Shown: positions 19,910-29,261 of the stretch, piece after piece | How positions within the stretch are numbered: position 1 is the first letter of the stretch | Layout: the number at the start of each line of letters is the position of its first letter | Program-made: the position numbers and the translations under genes | Assembly (NCBI RefSeq): GCF_000423705.1 | Contig: NZ_AUIM01000004.1 | Coordinates: forward strand, 372,001 to 436,000 | Direction of reading: 5' to 3' | Length of the DNA: 64,000 nt | DNA from: Stappia stellulata DSM 5886 | GTDB lineage: Bacteria; Pseudomonadota; Alphaproteobacteria; Rhizobiales; Stappiaceae | Notes under the pieces: model-generated | What the model was told of the DNA's origin: nothing | The model's database searches: none | Seen by the model: only the letters and a program-made list of their open reading frames with translations

Positions 19910-20362
19910 ATGCACATCTTTCGCCTCACTGTCGTTCTTGCCGCCCTTTCGCCCGCCATGGCGGCGGCAGGCGAATACCACATGATTTCGCGCCAGTCGG
20001 ACGGAACCTTCTCTTCCAGCCACCGGGTGTTTGACCGCAACGGCTCGACGCTGCACGAGATCGCCCTGTGCGGACGCCCGTATTTCGCAAGGGCGGCAAC
20101 GGTCGCATGGATGAATTACGAGGCCGAGGAAGGGCGCGATGTCGGCCTGGAATACAACGGCGGCAGCGGCTGGTTCCGTGTGTGCGAAGATCCCGACCAG
20201 CAGGTCAAACTCGCCGATATCGGCGTCAAAGACGACAATCTCACGGTGATGCGTGCCAGTGACGCGGCAACGAACAAGCGTCAGCGTTTCATCAACATCA
20301 AGAAAGCGTTTTCCAGCTTCAGCAACTCCGGCCGAACCACGCCCTCCTTCCACGGCCGCTGA
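19910..20362 (+). CDS. secreted protein of unknown function
   Basis: A 150-residue protein I do not recognise. Residues 1-20 form a clear signal peptide (MHIFRLTVVLAALSPAMAAA), so the mature protein of about 130 residues is periplasmic or secreted. The mature part has two cysteines (C54 and C92), which could form a disulfide, aromatic-rich segments and a basic Ser/Arg tail. The ATG at 19910 is preceded by AAGGGAT at suitable spacing; an earlier ATG at 19889 would spoil the signal peptide. It follows pncC and faces the Coq10-like gene, ending 4 nt before its stop. No enzymatic motif is visible. Confidence 0.75.
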   Translation: MHIFRLTVVLAALSPAMAAAGEYHMISRQSDGTFSSSHRVFDRNGSTLHEIALCGRPYFARAATVAWMNYEAEEGRDVGLEYNGGSGWFRVCEDPDQQVKLADIGVKDDNLTVMRASDAATNKRQRFINIKKAFSSFSNSGRTTPSFHGR

Positions 20363-20366
20363 GCCG

Positions 20367-20828
20367 TCAGCCGCCGCCGTAAACGACGTCCGCGCGCGCC
20401 TCGAAGGCATCTGAAAATTTCCGGAAGGCCCGGTCGAACATGGCCGACATCAACGCACTGAGCGCACGGTTCTTGAATTCATACGAAATATAGAAGCCCA
20501 CCTCGCTGGCGTCTTCGCCAAGGGGCCGGAAGGTCCAGTGGTTTTCCAGGTGCCGGAAGGGCCCGTCGAGATATTCGACAAGAATGCGATCCGCCTCCGG
20601 CTCAAGCGTGACCCGACTGGTGAAAGTCTCGCGGAACAGCTTGTAGGACACCGTCATGTCGGCGACCAGGAGTTCGCGGCCGTCATCGAGCGCCTTGCGC
20701 CCGCGCACATGCAGGCTCTCGCAAAGCGGAACGAACTCTGGATATTTTTCCACATCCGCCACGAGCGAAAACATGTCGCCGGCGGAATGGTCAACCTTGT
20801 GGACAGTCTTGAAGGACGGCATCGGCAC
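20367..20828 (-). CDS. Coq10/RatA-type START-domain protein (polyketide cyclase superfamily)
   Basis: A 153-residue SRPBCC-fold protein. The N-terminal HKVDHSAGDMFSLVADVEKYPEFVPLCESL and terminal FRKFSDAFEARADVVYG match the Coq10/RatA (YfjG) family. In alphaproteobacteria this gene neighbours lipA, as here, and is thought to bind ubiquinone and assist respiration; RatA was first reported in E. coli as inhibiting 70S assembly. The first possible codon is GTG at 20828; an ATG six bases later (20822) is equally possible. No strong Shine-Dalgarno resolves this. Confidence 0.88.
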   Translation of the reverse strand: MPMPSFKTVHKVDHSAGDMFSLVADVEKYPEFVPLCESLHVRGRKALDDGRELLVADMTVSYKLFRETFTSRVTLEPEADRILVEYLDGPFRHLENHWTFRPLGEDASEVGFYISYEFKNRALSALMSAMFDRAFRKFSDAFEARADVVYGGG

Positions 20829-20947
20829 TCACGACGTAGCGATGGGTCGAACGGAATGCGGAATCCGCAATTGGAAACCGTGCGGCGCTGCACGTGGTTT
20901 CCCGAAGGCAACCGGCGCGGTGACCGCCCGGCGCCCGGTACCGGCGT

Positions 20948-21931
20948 TCAAGCGCCCCCCTGAACGCCCAATTTCGCGTCGCGGGCACGGCGAAGGTCTG
21001 CGAAATCCTCGCCCGCGTGGTGCGACGAGCGCGTCAGCGGACTGGCGGAGACCTTCAGGAAGCCCTTGGCATAGGCAATCTTCTCATAGGCCTTGAACTC
21101 GTCGGGCGTAACGAAACGCGCAACGCCATGGTGCTTGGAACTCGGCTGCAAATATTGCCCGATGGTCAGGAAGTCGACATCGGCGGAACGCAGGTCGTCC
21201 ATCAGCTGGAGCACCTCGTTGCGCTCCTCGCCAAGCCCGACCATGATGCCGGACTTCGTGAACATCGCCGGATCCAGCTCCTTGACCTGCTGCAACAGCC
21301 GGATCGAGTGGAAATAGCGCGCGCCCGGCCGCACCGTCAGATACTTCGAGGGCACCGTTTCCAGATTGTGATTGAACACGTCGGGCCGAGCCTCGACGAC
21401 GGTTTCCAGAGCGCCTGGCTTGCGCAGGAAATCCGGTGTCAGGACCTCGACCGTCGTGCCCGGCGCACGGTCGCGGATCGCCCCGATCACGTCGGCAAAG
21501 TGCTGCGCGCCACCATCGTCCAGATCGTCGCGATCGACCGAGGTAATGACCACATGTTGCAGCTCCATGGTCGCGACGGCTTCCGCGACGCCGGCCGGCT
21601 CGTTGGGGTCCACCGGCCCCGGCATGCCGGTGCGCACGTTGCAAAAGGCGCAGGCGCGGGTGCAGGTGTCGCCCAGGATCATGAAACTGGCGTGTTTCTT
21701 CGACCAGCATTCGCCGATATTCGGGCAGCCGGCCTCCTCGCAGACCGTCACGAGGTTGTTGTTGCGCACGACCTTCTGTGTCTCGCGATACACAGGCGAC
21801 GTCGGCGCTTTCACGCGGATCCATGCCGGCTTGCGCTGAATCGGATTGTCGGGCCGATGCGCCTTTTCCGGGTGCCGGGGCCGCTGTGCGTCGCCCGTGT
21901 CGGGCGAGACTGTATCGAGGATCGTTACCAT
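20948..21931 (-). CDS. lipA: lipoyl synthase
   Basis: A 327-residue radical SAM enzyme that inserts two sulfurs into octanoyl chains on lipoyl domains. Both clusters are visible: the auxiliary cluster cysteines in [12 protein letters not shown] and the radical SAM motif CTRACAFC. The RSSHHAGED element near the C-terminus supplies the conserved R-S-S-Y/H-like segment. The ATG at 21929-21931 gives the normal length; the open frame continues upstream into the thioesterase region without function. It serves the pyruvate dehydrogenase genes nearby. Confidence 0.96.
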   Translation of the reverse strand: MVTILDTVSPDTGDAQRPRHPEKAHRPDNPIQRKPAWIRVKAPTSPVYRETQKVVRNNNLVTVCEEAGCPNIGECWSKKHASFMILGDTCTRACAFCNVRTGMPGPVDPNEPAGVAEAVATMELQHVVITSVDRDDLDDGGAQHFADVIGAIRDRAPGTTVEVLTPDFLRKPGALETVVEARPDVFNHNLETVPSKYLTVRPGARYFHSIRLLQQVKELDPAMFTKSGIMVGLGEERNEVLQLMDDLRSADVDFLTIGQYLQPSSKHHGVARFVTPDEFKAYEKIAYAKGFLKVSASPLTRSSHHAGEDFADLRRARDAKLGVQGGA

Positions 21932-21981
21932 GGCCTCTAACTGTCGTTGTTGAAGAGAAAGGTCAAGAGTTTCGCTGCATG

Positions 21982-22422
21982 TCAGCCTTGCATCTCGGGC
22001 GGCAGTGCGTGGCGAGAAAGCATCTCGCGCGCCGTATCCGAAAACGGCTGCGACCTGCGTGCGGTCTGGTTCAGCTGGACAATCACCGTCCGGGCCTTCG
22101 CGACAGGCGTGCCGTCCTCCTTGCACACCAGTTGCGCAAGCGTCATCGAGCTCCGTCCGATCTCCACGATCCCCGTGCCGACATCGACCTGCCCGGGCCA
22201 GAAAAGCTCCGCCATAAGGTCCAGCTCCAGGCGCGCCAGCACGAAAGCGCACCCCTCGTCTGCGAGCGGCGTTTCGCTGTCGTAAAACAGCGCCACCCGC
22301 CCCGCTTCCAGCATTTCGGAAAAGACCGCGTTGTTGACGTGGCCCTGGCTGTCGGTATCGCAATAGCGCAGCTTCTCGCGCACCCGCGCCGGATAGCTGT
22401 CGAGGGAAAGCAAGTCGGACAC
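21982..22422 (-). CDS. acyl-CoA thioesterase, 4-hydroxybenzoyl-CoA thioesterase-like hotdog fold
   Basis: A 146-residue single hotdog-domain thioesterase. The N-terminal [28 protein letters not shown] segment has the catalytic Asp and the N-N-x-x-Y/F helix of the 4HBT/YbgC group. Substrate is unknown, probably an acyl-CoA. GTG at 22420-22422 starts the domain directly after the upstream GlsB gene stop (4-nt gap), suggesting coupling. Start alternatives further upstream would run into the membrane-protein gene. Confidence 0.83.
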   Translation of the reverse strand: MSDLLSLDSYPARVREKLRYCDTDSQGHVNNAVFSEMLEAGRVALFYDSETPLADEGCAFVLARLELDLMAELFWPGQVDVGTGIVEIGRSSMTLAQLVCKEDGTPVAKARTVIVQLNQTARRSQPFSDTAREMLSRHALPPEMQG

Positions 22423-22426
22423 TGTC

Positions 22427-22666
22427 TTATCCCTTGATCTTGCGCCAGAGGAACAGAAGCAGGATCGCACCAACGGTCGACAGCACCAGTTGGTCGATGA
22501 ACCCGCCCGATATGTTGAGCCTGAGGATTTCCGCGAGTTTGCCGCCGACAAGCGCGCCGATCAGACCGACGACGAGGCTGCCGACAAAGCCGCCGCGCCC
22601 GCCAAGAACGCGGTAGGCGACCGCACCGGCGATCAAGCCGATGATGATCCACATGATCAGGCCCAT
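22427..22666 (-). CDS. GlsB/YeaQ/YmgE family membrane protein (first copy)
   Basis: A 79-residue protein, nearly all membrane-spanning, with three hydrophobic helices and Gly-rich interfaces (LIAGAVAYRVLGGRGGF, GLIGALVGGKLAEIL). This is the transglycosylase-associated protein/GlsB family, which is linked to stress response without a known biochemical activity. An AAAGGAG precedes the ATG. Its paralogue follows upstream at 22792-23040. Confidence 0.87.
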   Translation of the reverse strand: MGLIMWIIIGLIAGAVAYRVLGGRGGFVGSLVVGLIGALVGGKLAEILRLNISGGFIDQLVLSTVGAILLLFLWRKIKG

Positions 22667-22791
22667 CGCGCACTCCTTTCAGGATTTCTATTCAGCTTGC
22701 CAGAGGCGGCATGGACGCGGACGAGCGCCTCGAAGCTGACCCGTCGCCGCGACGGATCAGCAGAGCGAACCCGCCGCGACCTTGCCCGATA

Positions 22792-23040
22792 TCAACCGAT
22801 CCGCCTGGCGATGAAAACGACGACAATCGCACCGACGGTCGCGACCACGATCTGGTTGACGATGGCATTGCCGAGATTGATGTCGATGCCAAGCAGATTG
22901 AACAGGAAGCCGCCGACGAACGCACCGATCAGACCGGAGATCAGATAGCGGATCAACCCGCCACCACCGAGCACCAGACTCGCCAGCCAACCGGCAACGA
23001 GGCCGATGACGCACCAGATCAGAATATTTTCGATTACCAT
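22792..23040 (-). CDS. GlsB/YeaQ/YmgE family membrane protein (second copy)
   Basis: An 82-residue three-helix membrane protein of the same family as the downstream gene (LVAGWLASLVLGGGG, ISGLIGAFVGGFLFNLLGI, VVATVGAIVVVFIARRI). The two copies share the Gly-rich family pattern but differ widely in sequence, so the duplication is old or they were acquired separately. They are 125 nt apart on the same strand, and the gap shows no gene. Function beyond stress association is unknown. Confidence 0.87.
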   Translation of the reverse strand: MVIENILIWCVIGLVAGWLASLVLGGGGLIRYLISGLIGAFVGGFLFNLLGIDINLGNAIVNQIVVATVGAIVVVFIARRIG

Positions 23041-23142
23041 ATCGAAGTCCCCGCTTTGCGTGTGTGCGCCCGACAGCGCGTGCCGAGCGTAAAGGTTCCG
23101 GCGCTCAACTCAAGAGACGCACTGCCCGGCGTTTTTGCGCTG

Positions 23143-24591
23143 CTAGGCGTTCAGAACGCGTCCGTAGGCGTCGAGCACGCTTTCCTTCATCATCTCCGAA
23201 AGCGTGGGATGCGGGAAAATCGTGTGCATCAGCTCTTCCTCGGTGGTCTCCAGGTTCATGGCGACCACGAAGCCCTGGATCAGTTCGGTCACTTCCGCGC
23301 CGACCATATGCGCGCCGAGCAGCTCGCCCGTCTTCTTGTCGAAGACGGTCTTGATCATGCCGTTGTCCTCGCCAAGGGCGATGGCCTTGCCGTTGGCGTT
23401 GAACGAATAGCGCCCGACGCGGACCTCGCGGCCCTGCTCCTTGGCCTTGGCTTCCGTGATGCCGACGGAGGCAACCTGCGGATTGCAATAGGTGCAGCCC
23501 GGAATCAGGTTCTTGTCCATCGCATGCACATTCGGCAGGCCGGCGATCTTCTCGATGCAGACAACGCCCTCATGCTCGGCCTTGTGCGCGAGCATCGGCG
23601 GGCCGGCGACATCGCCGATGGCGTAGACGCCCGGCACATTGGTCTTGCCGTAGCCGTCGATGACGATGCAGCCCCGGTCCGTCTTTACACCGAGGCCTTC
23701 CAGACCAAGCCCCTCGATGTTGCCCTGCACGCCGACGGCGGAGATCAGCCGGTCGGCGGTGATCGTCTGCGTCTTGCCGTCCTTGGTCTCGACATGGGCG
23801 GTGATCGAATTCGCCGCCTTGTCGACCTTGGCGACCTTCGCCTCGGTTAGGATCTTCATGCCGCGCTTTTCAAGCGCCTTGCGCGCAATCGCGGAAATCT
23901 CCGGATCTTCCACCGGCATGACCTGCGACATCACCTCGACGACGGTCACCTCCGTGCCCATGGAGCGGTAGAAGGAGGCGAACTCGATGCCGATGGCCCC
24001 CGACCCCATTACGACGATGGACTTGGGCAACGTGTCCGGCTTCATCGCCTCGAAATAGGTCCAGATCAGCTTTCCGTCCGGCTCGATGCCGGGAAGCGCG
24101 CGCGGGCGGGCGCCTGTCGCGACGATGATGTGTTTGGCCGTATAGGTGCCCTCGCCCTTCACGCCCTTGGGAACCGGGTGCTGCGGCTCGACGACCGGTT
24201 TCGAGGATTTTCCGACCGTAATCTCGCCGGGCTTGGTCAGCTTCGCCTCGCCCCAGATCACGTCGATCTTGTTCTTCTTCATCAGGAAGCCGATGCCGCC
24301 GTTGAGACGGGCGGAGACGCCGCGCGAGCGCTTGACCACGTCCTTGACGTCGGCGGTCATCTTGCCCTCGAGCGTCAGGCCGAAGCTCTTGGCGTGATTT
24401 GCATGGTCGAGAATTTCGGCGGAGCGCAACAGCGCCTTGGTCGGAATGCAGCCCCAGTTGAGGCAAATGCCGCCCAGGTGCTCGCGCTCCACGATGGCGG
24501 TTTTCAGTCCGAGCTGGGCCGCCCGGATGGCAGTCACATAGCCGCCCGGTCCCGAGCCGATGATGATCACGTCATATGACGTCGCGCTCAT
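23143..24591 (-). CDS. lpdA: dihydrolipoyl dehydrogenase (E3)
   Basis: A 482-residue FAD/NAD disulfide oxidoreductase that reoxidises dihydrolipoyl groups of the 2-oxoacid dehydrogenase complexes. The FAD motif is IIGSGPGGYVTAIRAAQLG, the redox disulfide lies in GGICLNWGCIPTKAL, the NAD motif is VVMGSGAIGIEFASF, and the C-terminal catalytic His lies in IFPHPTLSEMM. The ATG is preceded by GGAGGGG. It is the last gene of the pdhA-pdhB-pdhC-lpdA unit, 112 nt after pdhC. Confidence 0.96.
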   Translation of the reverse strand: MSATSYDVIIIGSGPGGYVTAIRAAQLGLKTAIVEREHLGGICLNWGCIPTKALLRSAEILDHANHAKSFGLTLEGKMTADVKDVVKRSRGVSARLNGGIGFLMKKNKIDVIWGEAKLTKPGEITVGKSSKPVVEPQHPVPKGVKGEGTYTAKHIIVATGARPRALPGIEPDGKLIWTYFEAMKPDTLPKSIVVMGSGAIGIEFASFYRSMGTEVTVVEVMSQVMPVEDPEISAIARKALEKRGMKILTEAKVAKVDKAANSITAHVETKDGKTQTITADRLISAVGVQGNIEGLGLEGLGVKTDRGCIVIDGYGKTNVPGVYAIGDVAGPPMLAHKAEHEGVVCIEKIAGLPNVHAMDKNLIPGCTYCNPQVASVGITEAKAKEQGREVRVGRYSFNANGKAIALGEDNGMIKTVFDKKTGELLGAHMVGAEVTELIQGFVVAMNLETTEEELMHTIFPHPTLSEMMKESVLDAYGRVLNA

Positions 24592-24703
24592 GAAGTCCCC
24601 TCCAGATGGATCATGGGAGCCGCTGCGGCGGGGCGCGCGCTCCGGTAGAACGGCAATCCTTGAAAAGATGCGGCGCGCGTCACGTGCGCGCGCCGCCTGG
24701 CAT

Positions 24704-26083
24704 TCACACCAGCATCGACATCGGGTTTTCGATGTACTGCTTGAAGGCCGCGAGAAGCTCCGCCCCGAGCGCGCCGTCGACGGCCCGGTGATCGGTGGAG
24801 AGCGTGACCGTCATCACCGTGGCGATGGCGAGCGCGTCGTCCTTGACGACGGGCCGCTTTTCGCCGGCGCCGACGGCCAGGATCGTCGCATGCGGCGGAT
24901 TGACCACCGCCGCGAAGTCGCGCACGCCCATCATGCCCATGTTGGAAACCGCCGTCGTGCCGCCCTGGTATTCCTCGGGCTTCAGTTTCTTGGCCTTGGC
25001 CCGCGCGCCCATGTCCTTCATCTCGTTGGAGATGACCGACAGCGGCTTCATCTCGGCCTGACGCACGATCGGGGTGATCAGCCCGCCAGGAATGGACACG
25101 GCAACGCCGACATCGGCGTGCTTGTGCTTGACCATGGCCTCGGCGGTCCAGGACACATTGGCGGCCGGAACGTCGCGCAGCGCCAGCGCCAGCGCCTTGA
25201 TGGTCATGTCGTTGACCGAGATCTTGTAGGCGGGCTTGCCGTCCTTGTCGGTCGGCGCGGCCGCGTTGAGCTGGGCGCGAAGTGCCAGCAGATCGTCCAG
25301 ACGGCAATCAACCGTGACGTAGAAGTGCGGGATGGTCTGCTTGGATTCCTGCAGGCGACGGGCAATCGTCTTGCGCATGCCGTCGTGCGGAACGAGCTCG
25401 TAGGAGCCATCCTCGAAGTTCTTGAGGATCTGCTCGCTCGACTGGCCCTTCGCCATGGCAGGTGCCTGAGCGGCGGCTTTCGGCGCTTCGGCGGCGGCGG
25501 GAGCCGCGGCTGCCTTGCCGGTGCCTTCAGACACCGCCTTGTCGACATCGCGCTTGACGATGCGACCGTGCGGACCGCTGCCCGACAGCGCCTTGAGGTC
25601 GAGGTCGTTTTGCGCGGCAAGCCGACGCGCCAGCGGCGAGGCGAAAATCCGCCCGCCATCGGCGGCAGCCGGCGGCGGCGGGGCCTTGGCAAGCTCGGGC
25701 GCTGCGGCGGCAGGCGCCGGTTTCGCATCGCCCTGCGGCGCGGAGTCGGCTTTCGCCTTTTCCGGTTCCGCATCGGCCTTCGGACCACCGCCATCGCCGC
25801 CGATACCGCTGTCGGCACCTTCGAGCGCGGAGGCATCCTCGCCCTCTTCCAGGAGCAGCGCGATCACCTCGTTGACCTTCACCCCTTCGGAGCCCTCGGA
25901 AACAAGGATCTTGCCGACGGTTCCCTCGTCGACGGCCTCGACTTCCATCGTCGCCTTGTCGGTCTCGATTTCGGCGATCACGTCACCCGAGGTGACGCTG
26001 TCGCCTTCCTTGACCAGCCATTTGGCCAGATTGCCCTCTTCCATGGTCGGAGACAGGGCAGGCATCAAAATCTTGATCGGCAT
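24704..26083 (-). CDS. pdhC: pyruvate dehydrogenase complex dihydrolipoamide acetyltransferase (E2)
   Basis: A 459-residue E2: an N-terminal lipoyl domain (residues 1-80, lipoylated Lys in [15 protein letters not shown]), an Ala/Pro-rich linker (about 85-150), a peripheral subunit-binding domain ([20 protein letters not shown]) and a catalytic acyltransferase domain ending in a DHRAVDG motif with the catalytic His. It transfers acetyl groups to CoA and forms the core of the complex. It follows pdhB by 15 nt. Confidence 0.96.
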   Translation of the reverse strand: MPIKILMPALSPTMEEGNLAKWLVKEGDSVTSGDVIAEIETDKATMEVEAVDEGTVGKILVSEGSEGVKVNEVIALLLEEGEDASALEGADSGIGGDGGGPKADAEPEKAKADSAPQGDAKPAPAAAAPELAKAPPPPAAADGGRIFASPLARRLAAQNDLDLKALSGSGPHGRIVKRDVDKAVSEGTGKAAAAPAAAEAPKAAAQAPAMAKGQSSEQILKNFEDGSYELVPHDGMRKTIARRLQESKQTIPHFYVTVDCRLDDLLALRAQLNAAAPTDKDGKPAYKISVNDMTIKALALALRDVPAANVSWTAEAMVKHKHADVGVAVSIPGGLITPIVRQAEMKPLSVISNEMKDMGARAKAKKLKPEEYQGGTTAVSNMGMMGVRDFAAVVNPPHATILAVGAGEKRPVVKDDALAIATVMTVTLSTDHRAVDGALGAELLAAFKQYIENPMSMLV

Positions 26084-26098
26084 CGTCTGTCCCTCGCC

Positions 26099-27505
<1,407 letters not shown>

Positions 27506-27520
27506 CGTGCGTCCCCACCC

Positions 27521-28573
27521 TCAAAGAAGAATATCGGTATAAAGCTCGGACGCATCCGGCTCCGGATCGTTTTGCGCGAATTCCGCGGACTCGGCGACGA
27601 TCTCGCGCACCTTCTTGTCGATGGCCTTGAGGTCGTCCTCGCTCGCCCACTCGTTATCCAGAAGCCGCTTGCGCACCTGCTCGATCGGATCGTGCTCGGT
27701 GCGCATCTTCTGCACCTCGTCCTTGGAGCGGTATTTCGCCGGGTCGGACATGGAGTGCCCGCGGTAGCGGTAGGTGATCATCTCCAGGATGTACGGCCCC
27801 TTGCCGGTGCGGCAATGCTCGAGCGCCTTTTCGCTCGCCGCCATCACGGCGCGCACGTCCATGCCGTCGACCTGCTCGCCGGGGATCCCGAAGGACGCGC
27901 CACGCTGCGACAGGTCCGTCGTCGCCGAGGCGCGCTCGACGCTGGTGCCCATGCCGTATTTGTTGTTCTCGATCACATAAATGACCGGCAGCTTCCACAG
28001 CTGCGCCATGTTGAAGCTCTCGTAGACCTGGCCCTGGTTGGAGGCGCCGTCGCCGAAGAAGGTCATCGCGACCGCGCCGTTCTCGCGGTAGCGGTTGGCG
28101 AAGCCGAGGCCCGTGCCAAGCGACACCTGCGCGCCGACGATGCCGTGCCCGCCGTAAAACTGCTTTTCCTTGGAGAACATGTGCATGGAGCCGCCCTTCC
28201 CCTTGGAATAGCCGCCCCGGCGCCCGGTCAGTTCCGCCATCACGCCCTTGGGGTCCATGTCCATGGCCAGCATGTGGCCATGATCGCGATAGCCGGTGAT
28301 CATCTGGTCGCCGTCCTTCGACGCCATGCGCATGCCGACGACAACCGCTTCCTGTCCGATGTAGAGATGACAAAAACCGCCGATCAGGCCCATGCCGTAA
28401 AGCTGGCCGGCCTTTTCCTCGAAGCGGCGGATCAAAAGCATGTGCCGATAGGCGGCCAGCTCCTGCTCCTTGTCGAATTCGATGATCGCGGGCGACGCCT
28501 TGGCCGCCCCACCTCTTGACCGGCTCGTGCTTTTCGCCCGTGTGCCGGTGGTCTTCCTTGACGTTGCAGCCAT
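27521..28573 (-). CDS. pdhA: pyruvate dehydrogenase E1 component subunit alpha
   Basis: A 350-residue E1alpha. The thiamine diphosphate motif is GDGASNQGQVYESF ending in ENNKYGMGT. Phosphorylation-loop-like segment RYRGHSMSDPAKYR and the N-terminal HMLLIRRFEEKAGQLYG are typical. ATG at 28571-28573 has GAGGG at ideal spacing; an in-frame ATG three codons earlier is possible. Residues 1-35 are basic and disordered. It leads the pdh unit, and the 200-nt region upstream has a strong dyad. Confidence 0.96.
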   Translation of the reverse strand: MAATSRKTTGTRAKSTSRSRGGAAKASPAIIEFDKEQELAAYRHMLLIRRFEEKAGQLYGMGLIGGFCHLYIGQEAVVVGMRMASKDGDQMITGYRDHGHMLAMDMDPKGVMAELTGRRGGYSKGKGGSMHMFSKEKQFYGGHGIVGAQVSLGTGLGFANRYRENGAVAMTFFGDGASNQGQVYESFNMAQLWKLPVIYVIENNKYGMGTSVERASATTDLSQRGASFGIPGEQVDGMDVRAVMAASEKALEHCRTGKGPYILEMITYRYRGHSMSDPAKYRSKDEVQKMRTEHDPIEQVRKRLLDNEWASEDDLKAIDKKVREIVAESAEFAQNDPEPDASELYTDILL

Positions 28574-28724
28574 GACCCTCATCTCGCTTGAAAAGCCCCA
28601 CATGGAGGCCGCGTTTCCCCTTCAGCAACTCAGCGGAAGGTACTCCATTGCAAAAGTCAATGAAAGGTGACGCGGAGGGCAGAATGCAACATTCAACCAT
28701 TTGAAATATCATAGATAATATCCG

Positions 28725-28745
28725 TTGAACCAAAAAATGGTTCAA
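28725..28745. promoter_or_regulatory. perfect dyad upstream of pdhA, possible operator
   Basis: TTGAACCA (28725-28732) and TGGTTCAA (28738-28745) are exact inverted repeats around an AAAAA centre. It lies about 150 nt upstream of the pdhA start and 30 nt after the ftsB stop. A 21-bp two-fold-symmetric site is the size of a dimeric repressor operator. As a hairpin it could also end ftsB transcription, but no U-run follows on that strand. Confidence 0.5.
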
Positions 28746-28774
28746 AACGGAATTTCAATCGGATTTCGGTTAAA

Positions 28775-29107
28775 CTAGAGACGGGGCGACGGGCGCAGAA
28801 TGGCAAGCTCGTTGGGGTGAACGAGGTTCAGGCTGGCGCGCGCGCGTTCGTCGATCATGTCCGGATCGAGGCTCTCGGGCCGCAGCAAAACGACCTTGCG
28901 CAACAGCTCGTCGCGCTCGGCCTTGAGCGTCGCGAATTCCTGCTGAAGCTTGGCATAGCGGTGGTCGAGGCGCGCCTTGCCGACAAGCCCGAGCTCGCCG
29001 TTGAGCGCGTGAAACGCAAAATAGCCGACCAGAAGGGCAGCGACCGTCGGTGCGACGAGGCGTTGCCAGAGGGTCTTGCGACGATGACGGGTTGTTTTGA
29101 CAAACAC
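28775..29107 (-). CDS. ftsB: cell division protein FtsB (septum formation initiator family)
   Basis: A 110-residue bitopic protein of the FtsB/DivIC family: a basic cytoplasmic N-terminus, one membrane helix (APTVAALLVGYFAFHAL, about residues 18-35), then a coiled coil (about 45-72, KLQQEFATLKAERDELLRKV) and a short C-terminal segment. FtsB links FtsL and FtsQ in the divisome. The start is GTG at 29107, with a poor ribosome-binding site. The position directly upstream of pdhA is conserved in alphaproteobacteria. Confidence 0.87.
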   Translation of the reverse strand: MFVKTTRHRRKTLWQRLVAPTVAALLVGYFAFHALNGELGLVGKARLDHRYAKLQQEFATLKAERDELLRKVVLLRPESLDPDMIDERARASLNLVHPNELAILRPSPRL

Positions 29108-29261
29108 GGGGCGACGAGACCTGACTGAATACGAACCGCTCGATACGGATCATCATCGCCCAACAGCCTTAATGAGGCGTTTCCAACGCGTCATCCATCG
29201 CGGCCGGATACAGCTTTTTTGCCCCGTGTGTCCGGCCGCCGTTTTCAGGCCCGCGCGGCGC

